Positions 35,407 to 44,138 of a stretch of 64,000 nt of DNA are shown here, piece after piece. The DNA comes from Candidatus Flexicrinis affinis. GTDB lineage: Bacteria; Chloroflexota; Anaerolineae; Aggregatilineales; Phototrophicaceae. Position 1 is the first letter of the stretch; the number at the start of each line of letters is the position of its first letter. The notes beneath the pieces are model-generated. The model saw nothing but the letters and a program-made list of their open reading frames with translations. It was not told the origin of the DNA and did not search any database. The stretch lies in assembly GCA_016716525.1 (NCBI GenBank), contig JADJWE010000001.1, positions 1,550,001 through 1,614,000 on the forward strand, read 5' to 3'. Made by a program: the position numbers and the translations under genes.

Positions 35407-36483
35407 CTAGAGGTCGTACGCGGCCGGCACGGTGTAGCTGCCGCCGGTGTTCAGCTCGAGCACCACGCCGTTCAGACGGTTGCCTGCGCCGAACCCGTAG
35501 CGGGCGCGGTAGTGGCTCATCTGCATCGGGTAGCGGTCGCTCTCGCTGACCAGGTTCAGCCCGGGCGTGATGCCCGTGTCCGCCGGGTCCACGCGCTCGA
35601 TCAGCGGCTTGGGCTGATCGGCGTCGACGAACACCATGTAGGTCGCCGGGATCCACGGATACACCGACGCCCACACCCCGCTCACGCGCCCCACGCGCCG
35701 CCCCGGCGACATCGGCCCCAGCAGCGCCAGGTCCGAGTCGTTGCCGTAGCGCACGCCCATGTCCTCGACGTCGAACCAGTCGGTCAACGCCTGGCTCTTG
35801 GACAGCTCCGCGTTGTTGATCAGCGCCACGATGTTCCCGAACCCGGTCGGCATCCCGAAGTGCTCTTCCAGCTCTTCGCGCGCCGCCTTGTACGGGTTGT
35901 TCGTGTCGCTCATCGATGCCGTCGCGTAGTTCGTCTCGATGTAGTGCGATTCCGTCGCCTCAGCCGACGACCCCAGCACCGGCGGATACACCACCGAGTC
36001 GCCGTTGGCCAGCGGCTGAATCGACAAGCTGCCGTGCTGCTTGTCGAGGAACGTGCGCGCCGTCGAGTCGAACATCGCGCTCAGGATGTCGCGCCGCAGC
36101 GTGTTCATGTACTGCACGCGGATCGTCTCGAGATAGTTGTCGAGACTGTTCGGCGTCATGTACGCGAATTCGATGTCGGTCCATGCCAGCTGCGAGCCGC
36201 GATCCCACAGGGGGAACGCGACGTCCCATTCGCCGTACGGCTTGACCGCCGCGGCTTCGGTCTGCTGGCTCCGCTCCTGCAGGAAGCCGCCGCCCGGCAG
36301 CTTGTACCGGCGCTTGAACTCGCTGGTCCGCTCCTGCACGAAAAACGAACGGAACTGCGCCGCTTCCTCTTCGATCGCGCGCACGTACTCCTGTGCCGCC
36401 TCGAAGACCACGCGCTGCCCGACCGTCTGTCCGAACTTGCGGTCGCCGTCCGGCAACCCCAAAAGTCCTGCAATGATTCCCAT
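35407..36483 (-). CDS. Major capsid protein
   Basis: 358 residues. Features of HK97-fold capsids without a long N-arm are visible: an N-terminal helix region to about 60, WDVAFPLWDRGSQLAWTDIEFAYM, a helical spine with VQYMNTLRRDILSAMFDS, and a C-terminal beta part with FVDADQPKPLIERVDPADTG and RYGFGAGNRLNGVVLEL. Placed between decoration and connector genes. Family call is by context and features. Confidence 0.8.
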   Translation of the reverse strand: MGIIAGLLGLPDGDRKFGQTVGQRVVFEAAQEYVRAIEEEAAQFRSFFVQERTSEFKRRYKLPGGGFLQERSQQTEAAAVKPYGEWDVAFPLWDRGSQLAWTDIEFAYMTPNSLDNYLETIRVQYMNTLRRDILSAMFDSTARTFLDKQHGSLSIQPLANGDSVVYPPVLGSSAEATESHYIETNYATASMSDTNNPYKAAREELEEHFGMPTGFGNIVALINNAELSKSQALTDWFDVEDMGVRYGNDSDLALLGPMSPGRRVGRVSGVWASVYPWIPATYMVFVDADQPKPLIERVDPADTGITPGLNLVSESDRYPMQMSHYRARYGFGAGNRLNGVVLELNTGGSYTVPAAYDL

Positions 36484-36513
36484 GTCTCAGTCCTCGTCTC
36501 TGGCCGCAGCCGA

Positions 36514-36951
36514 CTACTCGATCGTGTCGACCACGATGCGGAACGTCCACGGGATGTCGACGTACAGCACCTTCGTCAGTGTCGGCACGTCCGTCAGCGG
36601 GACCACCATCCCGACCGGAAGCACCGCCGTGCCTGCCGCGTCGGCCAGCTCGCCGACCGTGTCGCTCACGTACGCGAACGAACCGACGTCCCCGGACACC
36701 GTGTACCCGTACACGTGCCCTTCCTTCAGGATGCCGACCGCCGCGCCCGCCGCCGCGTCTTCGAGTGCGATCCCGTGAATCTTGGTCGTGCCGGAGCCGT
36801 TGGCGTCCGACAGCAGGACCTTTTTCGTGGTCGTATCGAAGTACACCGGCTGACCCGCCTCGATGGCCGCGCCCGCCACGGCGGAGAAGATCACCGCCTT
36901 GCTCGGGAAGACCACCGCGATCTGTGCCTTCGTCCTTACGATGTCTGCCAT
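36514..36951 (-). CDS. Capsid decoration protein (DUF2190-like)
   Basis: 145 residues, all-beta, with the pattern of DUF2190 cement proteins: AAIEAGQPVYFDTTTKKVLL, GIALEDAAAGAAVGIL. Just upstream of the capsid gene. A second similar protein lies at 37672-38076. Confidence 0.7.
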   Translation of the reverse strand: MADIVRTKAQIAVVFPSKAVIFSAVAGAAIEAGQPVYFDTTTKKVLLSDANGSGTTKIHGIALEDAAAGAAVGILKEGHVYGYTVSGDVGSFAYVSDTVGELADAAGTAVLPVGMVVPLTDVPTLTKVLYVDIPWTFRIVVDTIE

Positions 36952-36975
36952 TTGGAACTCTCCGTCCCTTGTGCG

Positions 36976-37530
36976 CTACCAGCTCTTCTTCGGCAGCGTT
37001 ACCTTGTTTTTCTGTGTGCCGCGCTCACCCGTGCGGCCCGCGTCCGTGTCCGGCGCGATCCGCGGCGAGAGCGCGTCCGCATTGCTGTCCAGCCACGTCA
37101 GCGCCGCCAGCGGATCCATCGTCTCCAGCAGCGTCTTGATGTGGTCCGGCACCCGTTCCAGCCGCGCCGCGAGCATCCCCGCAAACGCTTTTTCGTACTC
37201 CGCCGCCCGTTGGGCAGCCGGCTTCAACTTCGCCAGCTCGGCCTGCGAGGTTTCATAGAGCTTCTTGAACTCGCCCTTTTCCTCGTCTGCCTTGCGCTGC
37301 GCTTCCGCCTCGGCCTGGGTGCGCTCGTTTGCGGCCTTCTCCAGATCGGCAATGCGCTTTTCCAATGCGTTCTTCGCGTCGTTGACCTTCTTGAAGCGGT
37401 CATACGGTACGGCCTGCTCCTCGGGTTTTTGCGTCTCCGCAGACGAGGGTGGAGCGGCATCGGTATGATCCGGCTGCGGCGTTTCACCGCCAGCATCGGG
37501 CTTCTGTGGGTCGTTCGCTTCAGGGGGCAT
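36976..37530 (-). CDS. Capsid scaffolding protein
   Basis: 184 residues from ATG 37530. A disordered Pro/Glu-rich N-terminus, a long coiled coil (about 45-125, RFKKVNDAKNALEKRIADLEKA) and a basic C-terminus (KNKVTLPKKSW) are typical of scaffolds. A start 17 residues upstream is possible. Neither has a clear ribosome site. Confidence 0.75.
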   Translation of the reverse strand: MPPEANDPQKPDAGGETPQPDHTDAAPPSSAETQKPEEQAVPYDRFKKVNDAKNALEKRIADLEKAANERTQAEAEAQRKADEEKGEFKKLYETSQAELAKLKPAAQRAAEYEKAFAGMLAARLERVPDHIKTLLETMDPLAALTWLDSNADALSPRIAPDTDAGRTGERGTQKNKVTLPKKSW

Positions 37531-37610
37531 ACGTTTTTTACGACTCCGAGTCGGTGTGTCCGTCTGCCCAACACGATACAAACCCTGTCAAGCACGCCCC
37601 GCCCGACAGC

Positions 37611-37644
37611 AAAAAGCCCCTGCGTGAGGGGGACACGCAGGGGC
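37611..37644 (-). terminator. Rho-independent terminator in the head operon
   Basis: GCCCCTGCGT/ACGCAGGGGC, 10-bp stem with a 9-base loop, followed on the minus strand by TTTTTGCTG. It separates the portal/decoration genes from the scaffold/capsid genes and may set relative expression. Confidence 0.8.
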
Positions 37645-37671
37645 GCAATCTGTACGACCAGGACGACGTCG

Positions 37672-38076
37672 CTAGATCGTCAGCCCGGTCGCGTTTATCG
37701 CCAGCTTGATCTTGTTGCCGGTCACGCCGAAGCCGAACAGGGTGACGTAGTCGCCGCTGCCGAGATCCGCGAACGGTGCGATGCCGCCAGCGCCGGTGCT
37801 GACGAAGTACGGCGTGCCCTGCACGGTCGTCGCGCCGGCCGTATACGTCCCGTCCGACTGGAACGCCACGACCTGCCCGGCCGCCGCGCTGCTGACGGCC
37901 ACGCCTGCCGCCTTCGCCGACGCCGCCGCGTCAGCGTCGGCCAGCAGGTACGTGTTTGTGGTGCGATCGAGGTAGATCACCTCGCCGGCGTCGATCGCCT
38001 CGCCGGCGATGCCGTGCCCGATCCGTCCGTCGGTGCCGGCGTCCACGTTCGCGGGCGTTACTGTCAAGTCTGTCAT
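37672..38076 (-). CDS. Second decoration protein (DUF2190-like)
   Basis: 134 residues from ATG 38076. It resembles the protein at 36514-36951 in layout (GEAIDAGEVIYLDRTTNTYLL; GVAVSSAAAGQVVAF) and looks like an old duplicate placed before the terminator. CAGGAG lies about 12 bases upstream. Confidence 0.65.
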   Translation of the reverse strand: MTDLTVTPANVDAGTDGRIGHGIAGEAIDAGEVIYLDRTTNTYLLADADAAASAKAAGVAVSSAAAGQVVAFQSDGTYTAGATTVQGTPYFVSTGAGGIAPFADLGSGDYVTLFGFGVTGNKIKLAINATGLTI

Positions 38077-38168
38077 GGGGTGTTGTGCTCCTGTCTCCGC
38101 TGTCACGCAAACAGTACGAAGCCTGTCAAGCCACGCCGTTTATCCCAACCGGTTTGGGTTATCCGCGC

Positions 38169-39233
38169 TTACGGTTGCGGGAAGCCGCGCGGATCGCGGA
38201 TCTCGCCGTACCAGCGCCGGGCCTCCGCATGGAACCGCTGCGCTTCTGCCGGCCCGAGGATCTCCGTCAGGCTCCGTTGGGTCAACATCACGCCGTACAG
38301 GTCGTCCCGGTATCGTCCCACCACGTCCCCGAGCTGCACCGCTCCGGCCTGCCACGCCTCCCAATAGCCCGGTCCCAGCACGTGCCGCTGCCATTGTTCG
38401 TCCAACCCGCGCAGCCATTCCTCGCCCGTCGGGCCGAATGCCAGACTCCCGCCGATCACGTCCGTCACCGAAATGCAGCGGCACTGTTCGTGCATCTCGA
38501 CCGGCTCGCCGACGGGGATTTCGGTGCCGTGCAGCGCAACGCACACCGGACAGACCCGGTTGTCGAGCGTCGCCATCCGCCGGGCGCGCCGGATGATGTC
38601 GCGATTGGCCGCCTGTGCCGCCGCCGTCGCGTGCTTGTACGTCTGCAGAAACAGCGTCCGCAGCAGGATGTTCGCCTGCGATCGCGGCAGCGCGTCGACG
38701 AGCCGCGCCACGTCGGCCGCCGTCCGCAGCGGGTTGCGCCCTGCCGCGAAGTCGCGCAGGATCAGCTGGTTGATAAACGCCGTCGGCGCGCCCGCGAACT
38801 GCGCCAGCCGGGCCGCCCATGCCGGCGCGTTCTGAAACGCCACCAGCTGCGCCAGCGCCTCGGCGCTCACCACGTTCCACGCCGTCAGCACGCTCCCGCT
38901 GATGCCCAGCGCGGCCGGTAGCGCCGTCTGCAGCGTCTCCGCCGCCGCCAGTGCCGCCGACGACACCGACGCCGATCCGTCAGCGATGCGGTTGGCCGCC
39001 ACCCGCGCCGCCGCGTCGATCTCCGCCGTCAAGTTGCGCAGGATCGGGTTGTCCGGTTGAAGCGGCAGGTTCAGCCGGCGTAGGCGCTCCACTTCGGCCT
39101 CGAATTCCGCCAGCGCCGCGCGAACGCGCGCCGTGTCGAATGCCGACGCTGCCGACCGCACCGTTTGTTTCGCCGCGTCTTCATAGCGGCGGTCGAGCAG
39201 CCGCGCCAGCAGCTCGCTAAGACTCTCCGCCAC
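38169..39233 (-). CDS. MuF-like head morphogenesis protein
   Basis: 354 residues. The C-terminal part carries the phage Mu gpF signature with a probable zinc site: RVCPVCVALHGTE (C-x2-C) followed by MHEQCRC. The N-terminal two thirds are helical. A minor head protein packaged near the portal. It overlaps the portal stop by 17 bases. Confidence 0.85.
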   Translation of the reverse strand: MAESLSELLARLLDRRYEDAAKQTVRSAASAFDTARVRAALAEFEAEVERLRRLNLPLQPDNPILRNLTAEIDAAARVAANRIADGSASVSSAALAAAETLQTALPAALGISGSVLTAWNVVSAEALAQLVAFQNAPAWAARLAQFAGAPTAFINQLILRDFAAGRNPLRTAADVARLVDALPRSQANILLRTLFLQTYKHATAAAQAANRDIIRRARRMATLDNRVCPVCVALHGTEIPVGEPVEMHEQCRCISVTDVIGGSLAFGPTGEEWLRGLDEQWQRHVLGPGYWEAWQAGAVQLGDVVGRYRDDLYGVMLTQRSLTEILGPAEAQRFHAEARRWYGEIRDPRGFPQP

Positions 39234-40775
39234 CGTTCGCCCCGTTCTGTGCGTCCGGCGTGCCCGTCGACTGCTGCGGCGCGCTCAATTGCGGAACCGC
39301 CGCCGGCCGGCCGCTGAACCCCGGCGCGAGCTGCATCATCTGGTTCAACGACGCTTCGTCGCTCGCCTGCCGCTCCGCCACCAGCTCCTCGATCTTCTGC
39401 GCGTCCCAACCCGTCACGCGCGCCGCGTAGACCAGCGCTTCCTTGAGGCCGGCCAGCTTTTCGAGGATCAGCGCTTCGGCCAGTACGTCCGAGTTGCTGC
39501 GCAGCTCCGCCGCCCGCCACTGCGTCGTCCACCGGTTCGATTTCGGCGCCGATCGCGGCGAGAACGCGTCATAGACACGTGTCGTCAGCCGCGCCACGTC
39601 CTCCCAACAGTTGCCGATCGTCACGTGGAACCGCGCGATCTTGCCGAGCAGCCCCTTCTCCGCCTCCTTGCGTGACTCACCGCTCGCGTCGTCCGACACG
39701 CTCAGCGACGACGGCGTGCGCGTCGTCTCGGCCAGCTCGGTCTTCGTGTTGCGGTAGGCGTCCAGCAGCGGCGACACGTCCGCTTGGTCGAACGTGCCGA
39801 CCTGAATCGCGGCGATGTGCTTGGCCTGCTGCTCCGTCACCGCCGGAATCGCGCCGTTCTCGGCTTTCTTCGGCGCGGCCATCACCATGAACATCCCTGG
39901 CGCAATGCCGGCGTCCGGCTGCCAGCCTTTCACCCATCGGATCGGGAAACCGAGCAGTTCGGTCGTCATCGCGATACTGTGCGTCGTCCGGTTGAGCTGA
40001 TCCTGCTGCGGCACCACGCCGCGCAGTTCGGACAGCCCGAACCCTCCGCGTCCGCGCCGGCGGTTGGCGAAGTGCACGAACGGCACGCCCAACGGCCGGC
40101 CGGCCTTGTCGACCCACGGCAGCGGCTTGCCGCCGTCATCGTCGAGAACCCGCAAGCCGCCCTCGTTGGCGCCGCGCACGTAGCGGTAGATCCGGTCCGG
40201 CAGGTACAGGTTGACGCGCAGCGTGTCGGCGAATTTCTCCGTCGTCTCCTGCCAGATCTTGATCGCCGCCGCCAGTTCGCTCGTGCTGCGCCCCTTCGGA
40301 AACCCGATCACGCCTTCGATGCCGTCGTAGGCCAGTTCCTGCACCCACGAAATGCGCGCGTTCTCGTTGTCCCACACCACCGCGACGTACGTGTCGCCGT
40401 CGCACAGCGCCGACTCGTGTACGTTCATCTGGAAGCCATCGAGCCGGTTGTCCTCGGCGATCTCGCGCAGCCACGCCGTCGCCGCCGCCGTCGCGCCCTC
40501 GATGCCGGTCACGGTCAGCCGGTCGGTCATCGACGAGATGACCAGTTCGCAGTGGTTTGCGCCCAGTTCGCGGCCCTCGGGAATACGCAGCTGCTGACGC
40601 ATTTCCTCCGTCATATTCGCGTCGAAGTCGCCGTCCGGTACCGTCGGTACAGCGCGACGGACCGCGCGCGAATGGCGCTGTCGACCGACCACGCGTCGCC
40701 GGCGATGCCCTTCGGCAGCAGCTTGCGAATCGTGTCGATGATGGCGTCGCCGGTGGTCATCGGTTCGCTGGCCAT
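39217..40775 (-). pseudogene. Portal protein, one frameshift near the N-terminus
   Basis: SPP1/phi29-type portal (Phage_prot_Gp6-like). The start (ATG 40775, ASEPMTTGDAIID) reads to ALYRRYR, then hits a stop. The body continues in another frame from about 40636 (DGDFDANMTEEMRQQL) for about 470 residues, with KGRSTSELAAAIKIW and RNTKTELAETTRTPSSL. One missing G in the run at 40635-40638 (plus strand CC) would restore LYRRYRDGDFDANM, about 519 residues in all. Confidence 0.85.
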
Positions 40776-40786
40776 GTCTCACCCTT

Positions 40787-42127
40787 TCATGAAATCTTCC
40801 GGCGCCGCATGCGCCCGTCCGTGCTGAACGACCCGCCACGGTCGCGCTGGTCGCGCCCGTCCGTGCTGAACGATCCGCCCGAATTGAACAATCCGCCGCC
40901 CGACACGCCCATACAGAGATAGCGTAACGAATCGACCGCATGATCGTTCACCTTGCGCGGCTGATCGCGCAGCCCGTCGCGGTTCGTCATCCACTGATAC
41001 TGCCCGAACTCGGCGATCAGGTTCGCCGCCGATCCGGTGACGATCAGCCCCGGCTCGTCGACCCCTCGGCCGTAGTCGCGCCGCACCAGTCGCCGCCGCA
41101 CTTCCTGCAGCCCGGGCAAAACGCGATTGTCCGCCGGCTGCGCCGGCAGTCCGGCCTCGGCCATCTTGTTGATGTTGTCCGGGTCGGCCGGGTCGCAGTA
41201 GAACGTCTCAACACGGAATTGGTCGCGCAATTCCACGCCGATCCTCACCCACTCTTCGATCCGCTGCTGCCGCTGATATTCCTCATGCAGCACCCACAGC
41301 CTATCATCGGCGTCAACGCCCGCCACCAGCATCACGCCGGGGTTGGCAAATCCCCAGTCGACGCCGGCGACGATCTGCTTGAACTTCGACAGACCTACGC
41401 TCTCGCGGAAGACGTGCGTGTGTTCGCCAAACTCGGGATAGATCAAGCCTTCGAAGGCGACGAACTCGCCTTCCAGCTCCTGCCGCAGGAAGTCGCCGGT
41501 GTATTCGTGCTGCAGCGACTCGACGAAGCCGCCGTCGAGGTGATAGTTCTCCGCCGTTCGGCCGCGTATCAGCCGATAATCCTTATCCGGCTCCGCCACC
41601 CACAGCTGATAAATCCAGTCGCGCCCCTTGGGCGTCGTCGCGATGAACGCGTAGCCGGCGATCCCGTTCTCGCGCAGGCGCCCGATCATGATGCGGAAGA
41701 CCATCCGCGTGTACAACGCCGCTTCGTCGCCGGCCCACCAGCTGATGTTCGGCCCGCGCAGCTTTTCCGGGTTCGACGCCGACCGGAACAGGATCGTCGA
41801 GCCGTTGTGCAGCACCGCCTTCATCTCGGCTTTGTTGAAGTCGGCCACAAGCGGCTCGAAGAGGCTCATGAACGTCGTCAACGTCGCGTCCCGCAGCATC
41901 GGGAACGTCGGCGCCGTGATCACGCCGGTATTCGGCGTCGGAATGTGACGTTTGCCGACGATTCCATACGCCGCCAGCGCCGCCCGCACGCACAGCGCGT
42001 ACGACTTCCCCCAGCCGATGCCGGTGACGACGGCGAGAAACCGCTCGCTGGCGGTGACGAATTGCAGCTGCTTGTGGTGCAGCGTGATCGGTATTCGGAG
42101 GTCGGGTTGAACGTTGCGCAGCGCCAT
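40787..42127 (-). CDS. terL: Terminase large subunit
   Basis: 446 residues from ATG 42127. ATPase motor: Walker A TGIGWGKS (about 36-43), Walker B/catalytic ISWWAGDEA, and coupling motif IATTPKG. The nuclease domain starts with IVAGVDWGFANPG (first catalytic Asp), with a later DHAVDSLRY. Packages DNA through the portal. The C-terminus carries two copies of GGSFSTDGR with a 14-residue period (27-bp DNA repeat at 40811 and 40853). Confidence 0.93.
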   Translation of the reverse strand: MALRNVQPDLRIPITLHHKQLQFVTASERFLAVVTGIGWGKSYALCVRAALAAYGIVGKRHIPTPNTGVITAPTFPMLRDATLTTFMSLFEPLVADFNKAEMKAVLHNGSTILFRSASNPEKLRGPNISWWAGDEAALYTRMVFRIMIGRLRENGIAGYAFIATTPKGRDWIYQLWVAEPDKDYRLIRGRTAENYHLDGGFVESLQHEYTGDFLRQELEGEFVAFEGLIYPEFGEHTHVFRESVGLSKFKQIVAGVDWGFANPGVMLVAGVDADDRLWVLHEEYQRQQRIEEWVRIGVELRDQFRVETFYCDPADPDNINKMAEAGLPAQPADNRVLPGLQEVRRRLVRRDYGRGVDEPGLIVTGSAANLIAEFGQYQWMTNRDGLRDQPRKVNDHAVDSLRYLCMGVSGGGLFNSGGSFSTDGRDQRDRGGSFSTDGRMRRRKIS

Positions 42128-42155
42128 ACCGTTACAGTACGTGCGCTGTCCAGCC

Positions 42156-42632
42156 TCAGCCGGCGGCCAGCATCGCCAACGGCCGCATAACCGGACGTTC
42201 CACGCGCGGCCGTGCTGTCGGGGCCCGCCGTTTGCGAGGTCGCTTGCGCCAGTCCTGCCCGTCGCCCACCGGTGGCGGAAGCGACGGCTGCCTCGTGCGC
42301 GGCGTTGCCGCAAGCGCCGGGTTGGCCAGCTCCTCGAGCATCCAGAACGCCGGCATCGATTCGCGTAATCGCGCCCGCGCCACCTCGCGCAGCATCGCCG
42401 CGCCGGTCTCAGCGTCAGGCGCGTTCTCCAGCATGTTCGAGATCGCCAACGACTCCGCCGAGCTGCGACAGTCATCGTCGTCGACGAATACCGCCGCGCT
42501 CAACGGTGGGCGTGCCGCCGCGTCCTGCCGCTTCCGTTGGCGATCCTCGGCCGCCTCGCGCAGAATCTTGGCGAAGATCCCGCCGTCATAGGCGGCCTGC
42601 GTGGCCGGGTCGAGACTGGACCGTGGTGTCAT
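42156..42632 (-). CDS. Unknown protein between terminase genes
   Basis: 158 residues from ATG 42632, charged, helical middle (GIFAKILREAAEDRQRKRQ, AAMLREVARARLRESM), basic Pro/Arg C-terminus. Could be a terminase accessory. The frame extends upstream 26 codons without a better start. Not recognised. Confidence 0.5.
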   Translation of the reverse strand: MTPRSSLDPATQAAYDGGIFAKILREAAEDRQRKRQDAAARPPLSAAVFVDDDDCRSSAESLAISNMLENAPDAETGAAMLREVARARLRESMPAFWMLEELANPALAATPRTRQPSLPPPVGDGQDWRKRPRKRRAPTARPRVERPVMRPLAMLAAG

Positions 42633-42724
42633 TGCACTCCGCGTCGAAATGGTCGAAAATAGGTTTTCGGTCGCCCGCCGACCCGCGCAAACGTTGCCGG
42701 CGGGCGTCACTCCGGCCCAGCGGA

Positions 42725-43132
42725 CTAATCCTCCGCTGAGTCGTCCGGCTCGGTCGAGGCGTCGTCTTCGGCCGAGCCTTCTTGAATCTCGAACAGCACG
42801 TTTAGCGGTTTCCCGCCGCTCGTCACGTCCACGTTCGTCGGCGCCGGCCCGTCCAGGTGCGCCAGTACGATCCGGCTCAGGCTGATGTACTCCTGCCCTG
42901 TCAACCCGATCCGCACCGGTTTTTCATACTGTTCGGTGGACGTCGGAAACTCGATGTAACCGCGCGTTAGTCCGCTGATCACCGCCTCGGCGAAGGCCTG
43001 TTTGCCCGTCCGTCCGTCGGCGCCTTTGCGCTTCAGCAGCTGCTCGAGCTGGTTGGCCAGCGCCCGGGCCTTGGGTGGCCGGCCGCGCGGGTTTCCGCTC
43101 TGCCCCGGTTTGAACTGTCCTGCGTTCGCCAT
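42725..43132 (-). CDS. DUF5681-type protein, small terminase candidate
   Basis: 135 residues beginning with FKPGQSGNPRGRPPKA, the signature of DUF5681 proteins that commonly lie next to large terminase genes. The middle is helical and the C-terminus acidic. A DNA-recognition role in packaging is likely from context. Confidence 0.65.
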   Translation of the reverse strand: MANAGQFKPGQSGNPRGRPPKARALANQLEQLLKRKGADGRTGKQAFAEAVISGLTRGYIEFPTSTEQYEKPVRIGLTGQEYISLSRIVLAHLDGPAPTNVDVTSGGKPLNVLFEIQEGSAEDDASTEPDDSAED

Positions 43133-43181
43133 CCTCAGTAGCTCCTGTTCTCGGCCTGTATTTCAGGCTCGCTCGCTGTCC

Positions 43182-43376
43182 TCACCACCACCACTCGTAC
43201 CCCTCCCCGTCGCACCACTCGCACGGCATGAACGACTCCCAATGGTCGCGCCCGGTCCCGTTGCACTTCGGGCATGTGCGGTCCGGTTCGTCGTACATCG
43301 CGTCCAAGTCGGCCTCGTCAAGTTCGTACGCCTCAATTTCTTCCGGTGTCGGGTGTTGTTCGTTCTGCTGGCTCAT
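43182..43376 (-). CDS. Small zinc-finger protein, DnaJ-type CxxCxGxG
   Basis: 64 residues. CPKCNGTG and CEWCDGEG form a DnaJ-like zinc-binding pair after an acidic N-terminus. It ends in WWW. Starts by ATGA overlap with the next upstream gene's stop. Confidence 0.6.
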   Translation of the reverse strand: MSQQNEQHPTPEEIEAYELDEADLDAMYDEPDRTCPKCNGTGRDHWESFMPCEWCDGEGYEWWW

Positions 43377-43612
43377 AGCTCACCCCCGCACACGGGGCAG
43401 TAGTATTCGCCGGCGTAATCGAAGAATCCGCATTCCGGGCAGCGTTCCGATCCGGCCCCTCCGTAGTCACCCGTCAGCGGTTCGTCGTCGTTCGGATCGC
43501 TGGACCGGTGCATCATCTCGCTGTACTCGGCCTCGGCCACGTCCTCCGCTGTCAACGGCGCGTCGAGTTGGTCGTCTGCCCACACCTCGGACTGTTCGAT
43601 GATGTCACTCAT
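43373..43612 (-). CDS. Small zinc-ribbon protein
   Basis: 79 residues, acidic, ending in a rubredoxin-like zinc ribbon CPECGFFDYAGEYYCPVCG (two CxxC). Overlaps both neighbouring genes. Function unknown. Confidence 0.6.
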   Translation of the reverse strand: MSDIIEQSEVWADDQLDAPLTAEDVAEAEYSEMMHRSSDPNDDEPLTGDYGGAGSERCPECGFFDYAGEYYCPVCGGEL

Positions 43613-44138
43613 GGATCGCCTCTTTTCTGTCCTTCCACATCACCCGGCCGCTCTCCCACGAAAACAATTTGTCGGGATTCGCTGCCTCGACCATCTTGGC
43701 GATGTCCCGTTCCAGCATGTTGAACGGCTGTTCTGCAAGATACTCGATGGCAAACGACCGGTCCGTGCGATTGCCAGACGCCCCGATGCACGTCACTGAC
43801 ACGTCTCCGCCACTGGCCGGCCGGTACCAGAACATCGCGATGCCCGTACGCTGCAGCCACTTCGTCAGGTCGTCGAATCGGTCCTGCGCGCGTTCTTCAG
43901 GCGTACGAAAATGCGCGTCCGGATACCGCTCGCGGATGTCGTCGACCGCGTCCGTGAGCGCCGCCAACTGCGCACTCAGTTTGTCGCAGATCGCCGCCAA
44001 CCGGCGCTTGTCACTCACCAACGAGTCCACGATCGTCAACAGCGTCACGACCTGGTCCATCCGCAGCGGCGGCGAGTACATCAGTGCGCGCGGATCGCGT
44101 TGAACCGCGCGCCTCATGTCCGTCAGGATGTCACTCAT
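43605..44138 (-). CDS. Unknown replication-module protein
   Basis: 177 residues. An N-terminal helix region with a coiled coil (IVDSLVSDKRRLAAICDKLSAQLAAL), then a small alpha/beta part with IAMFWYRPASGGDVSVTCIGA. Coupled by ATGA overlap to the HerA-like gene upstream. Confidence 0.55.
   Translation of the reverse strand: MSDILTDMRRAVQRDPRALMYSPPLRMDQVVTLLTIVDSLVSDKRRLAAICDKLSAQLAALTDAVDDIRERYPDAHFRTPEERAQDRFDDLTKWLQRTGIAMFWYRPASGGDVSVTCIGASGNRTDRSFAIEYLAEQPFNMLERDIAKMVEAANPDKLFSWESGRVMWKDRKEAIHE

Noticed and set aside
35512..38367. A 951-codon open frame on the plus strand across the capsid region
   Set aside because: It is antisense to capsid, decoration and scaffold genes, is dominated by Arg, His and Val, and results from high GC with few stop codons.
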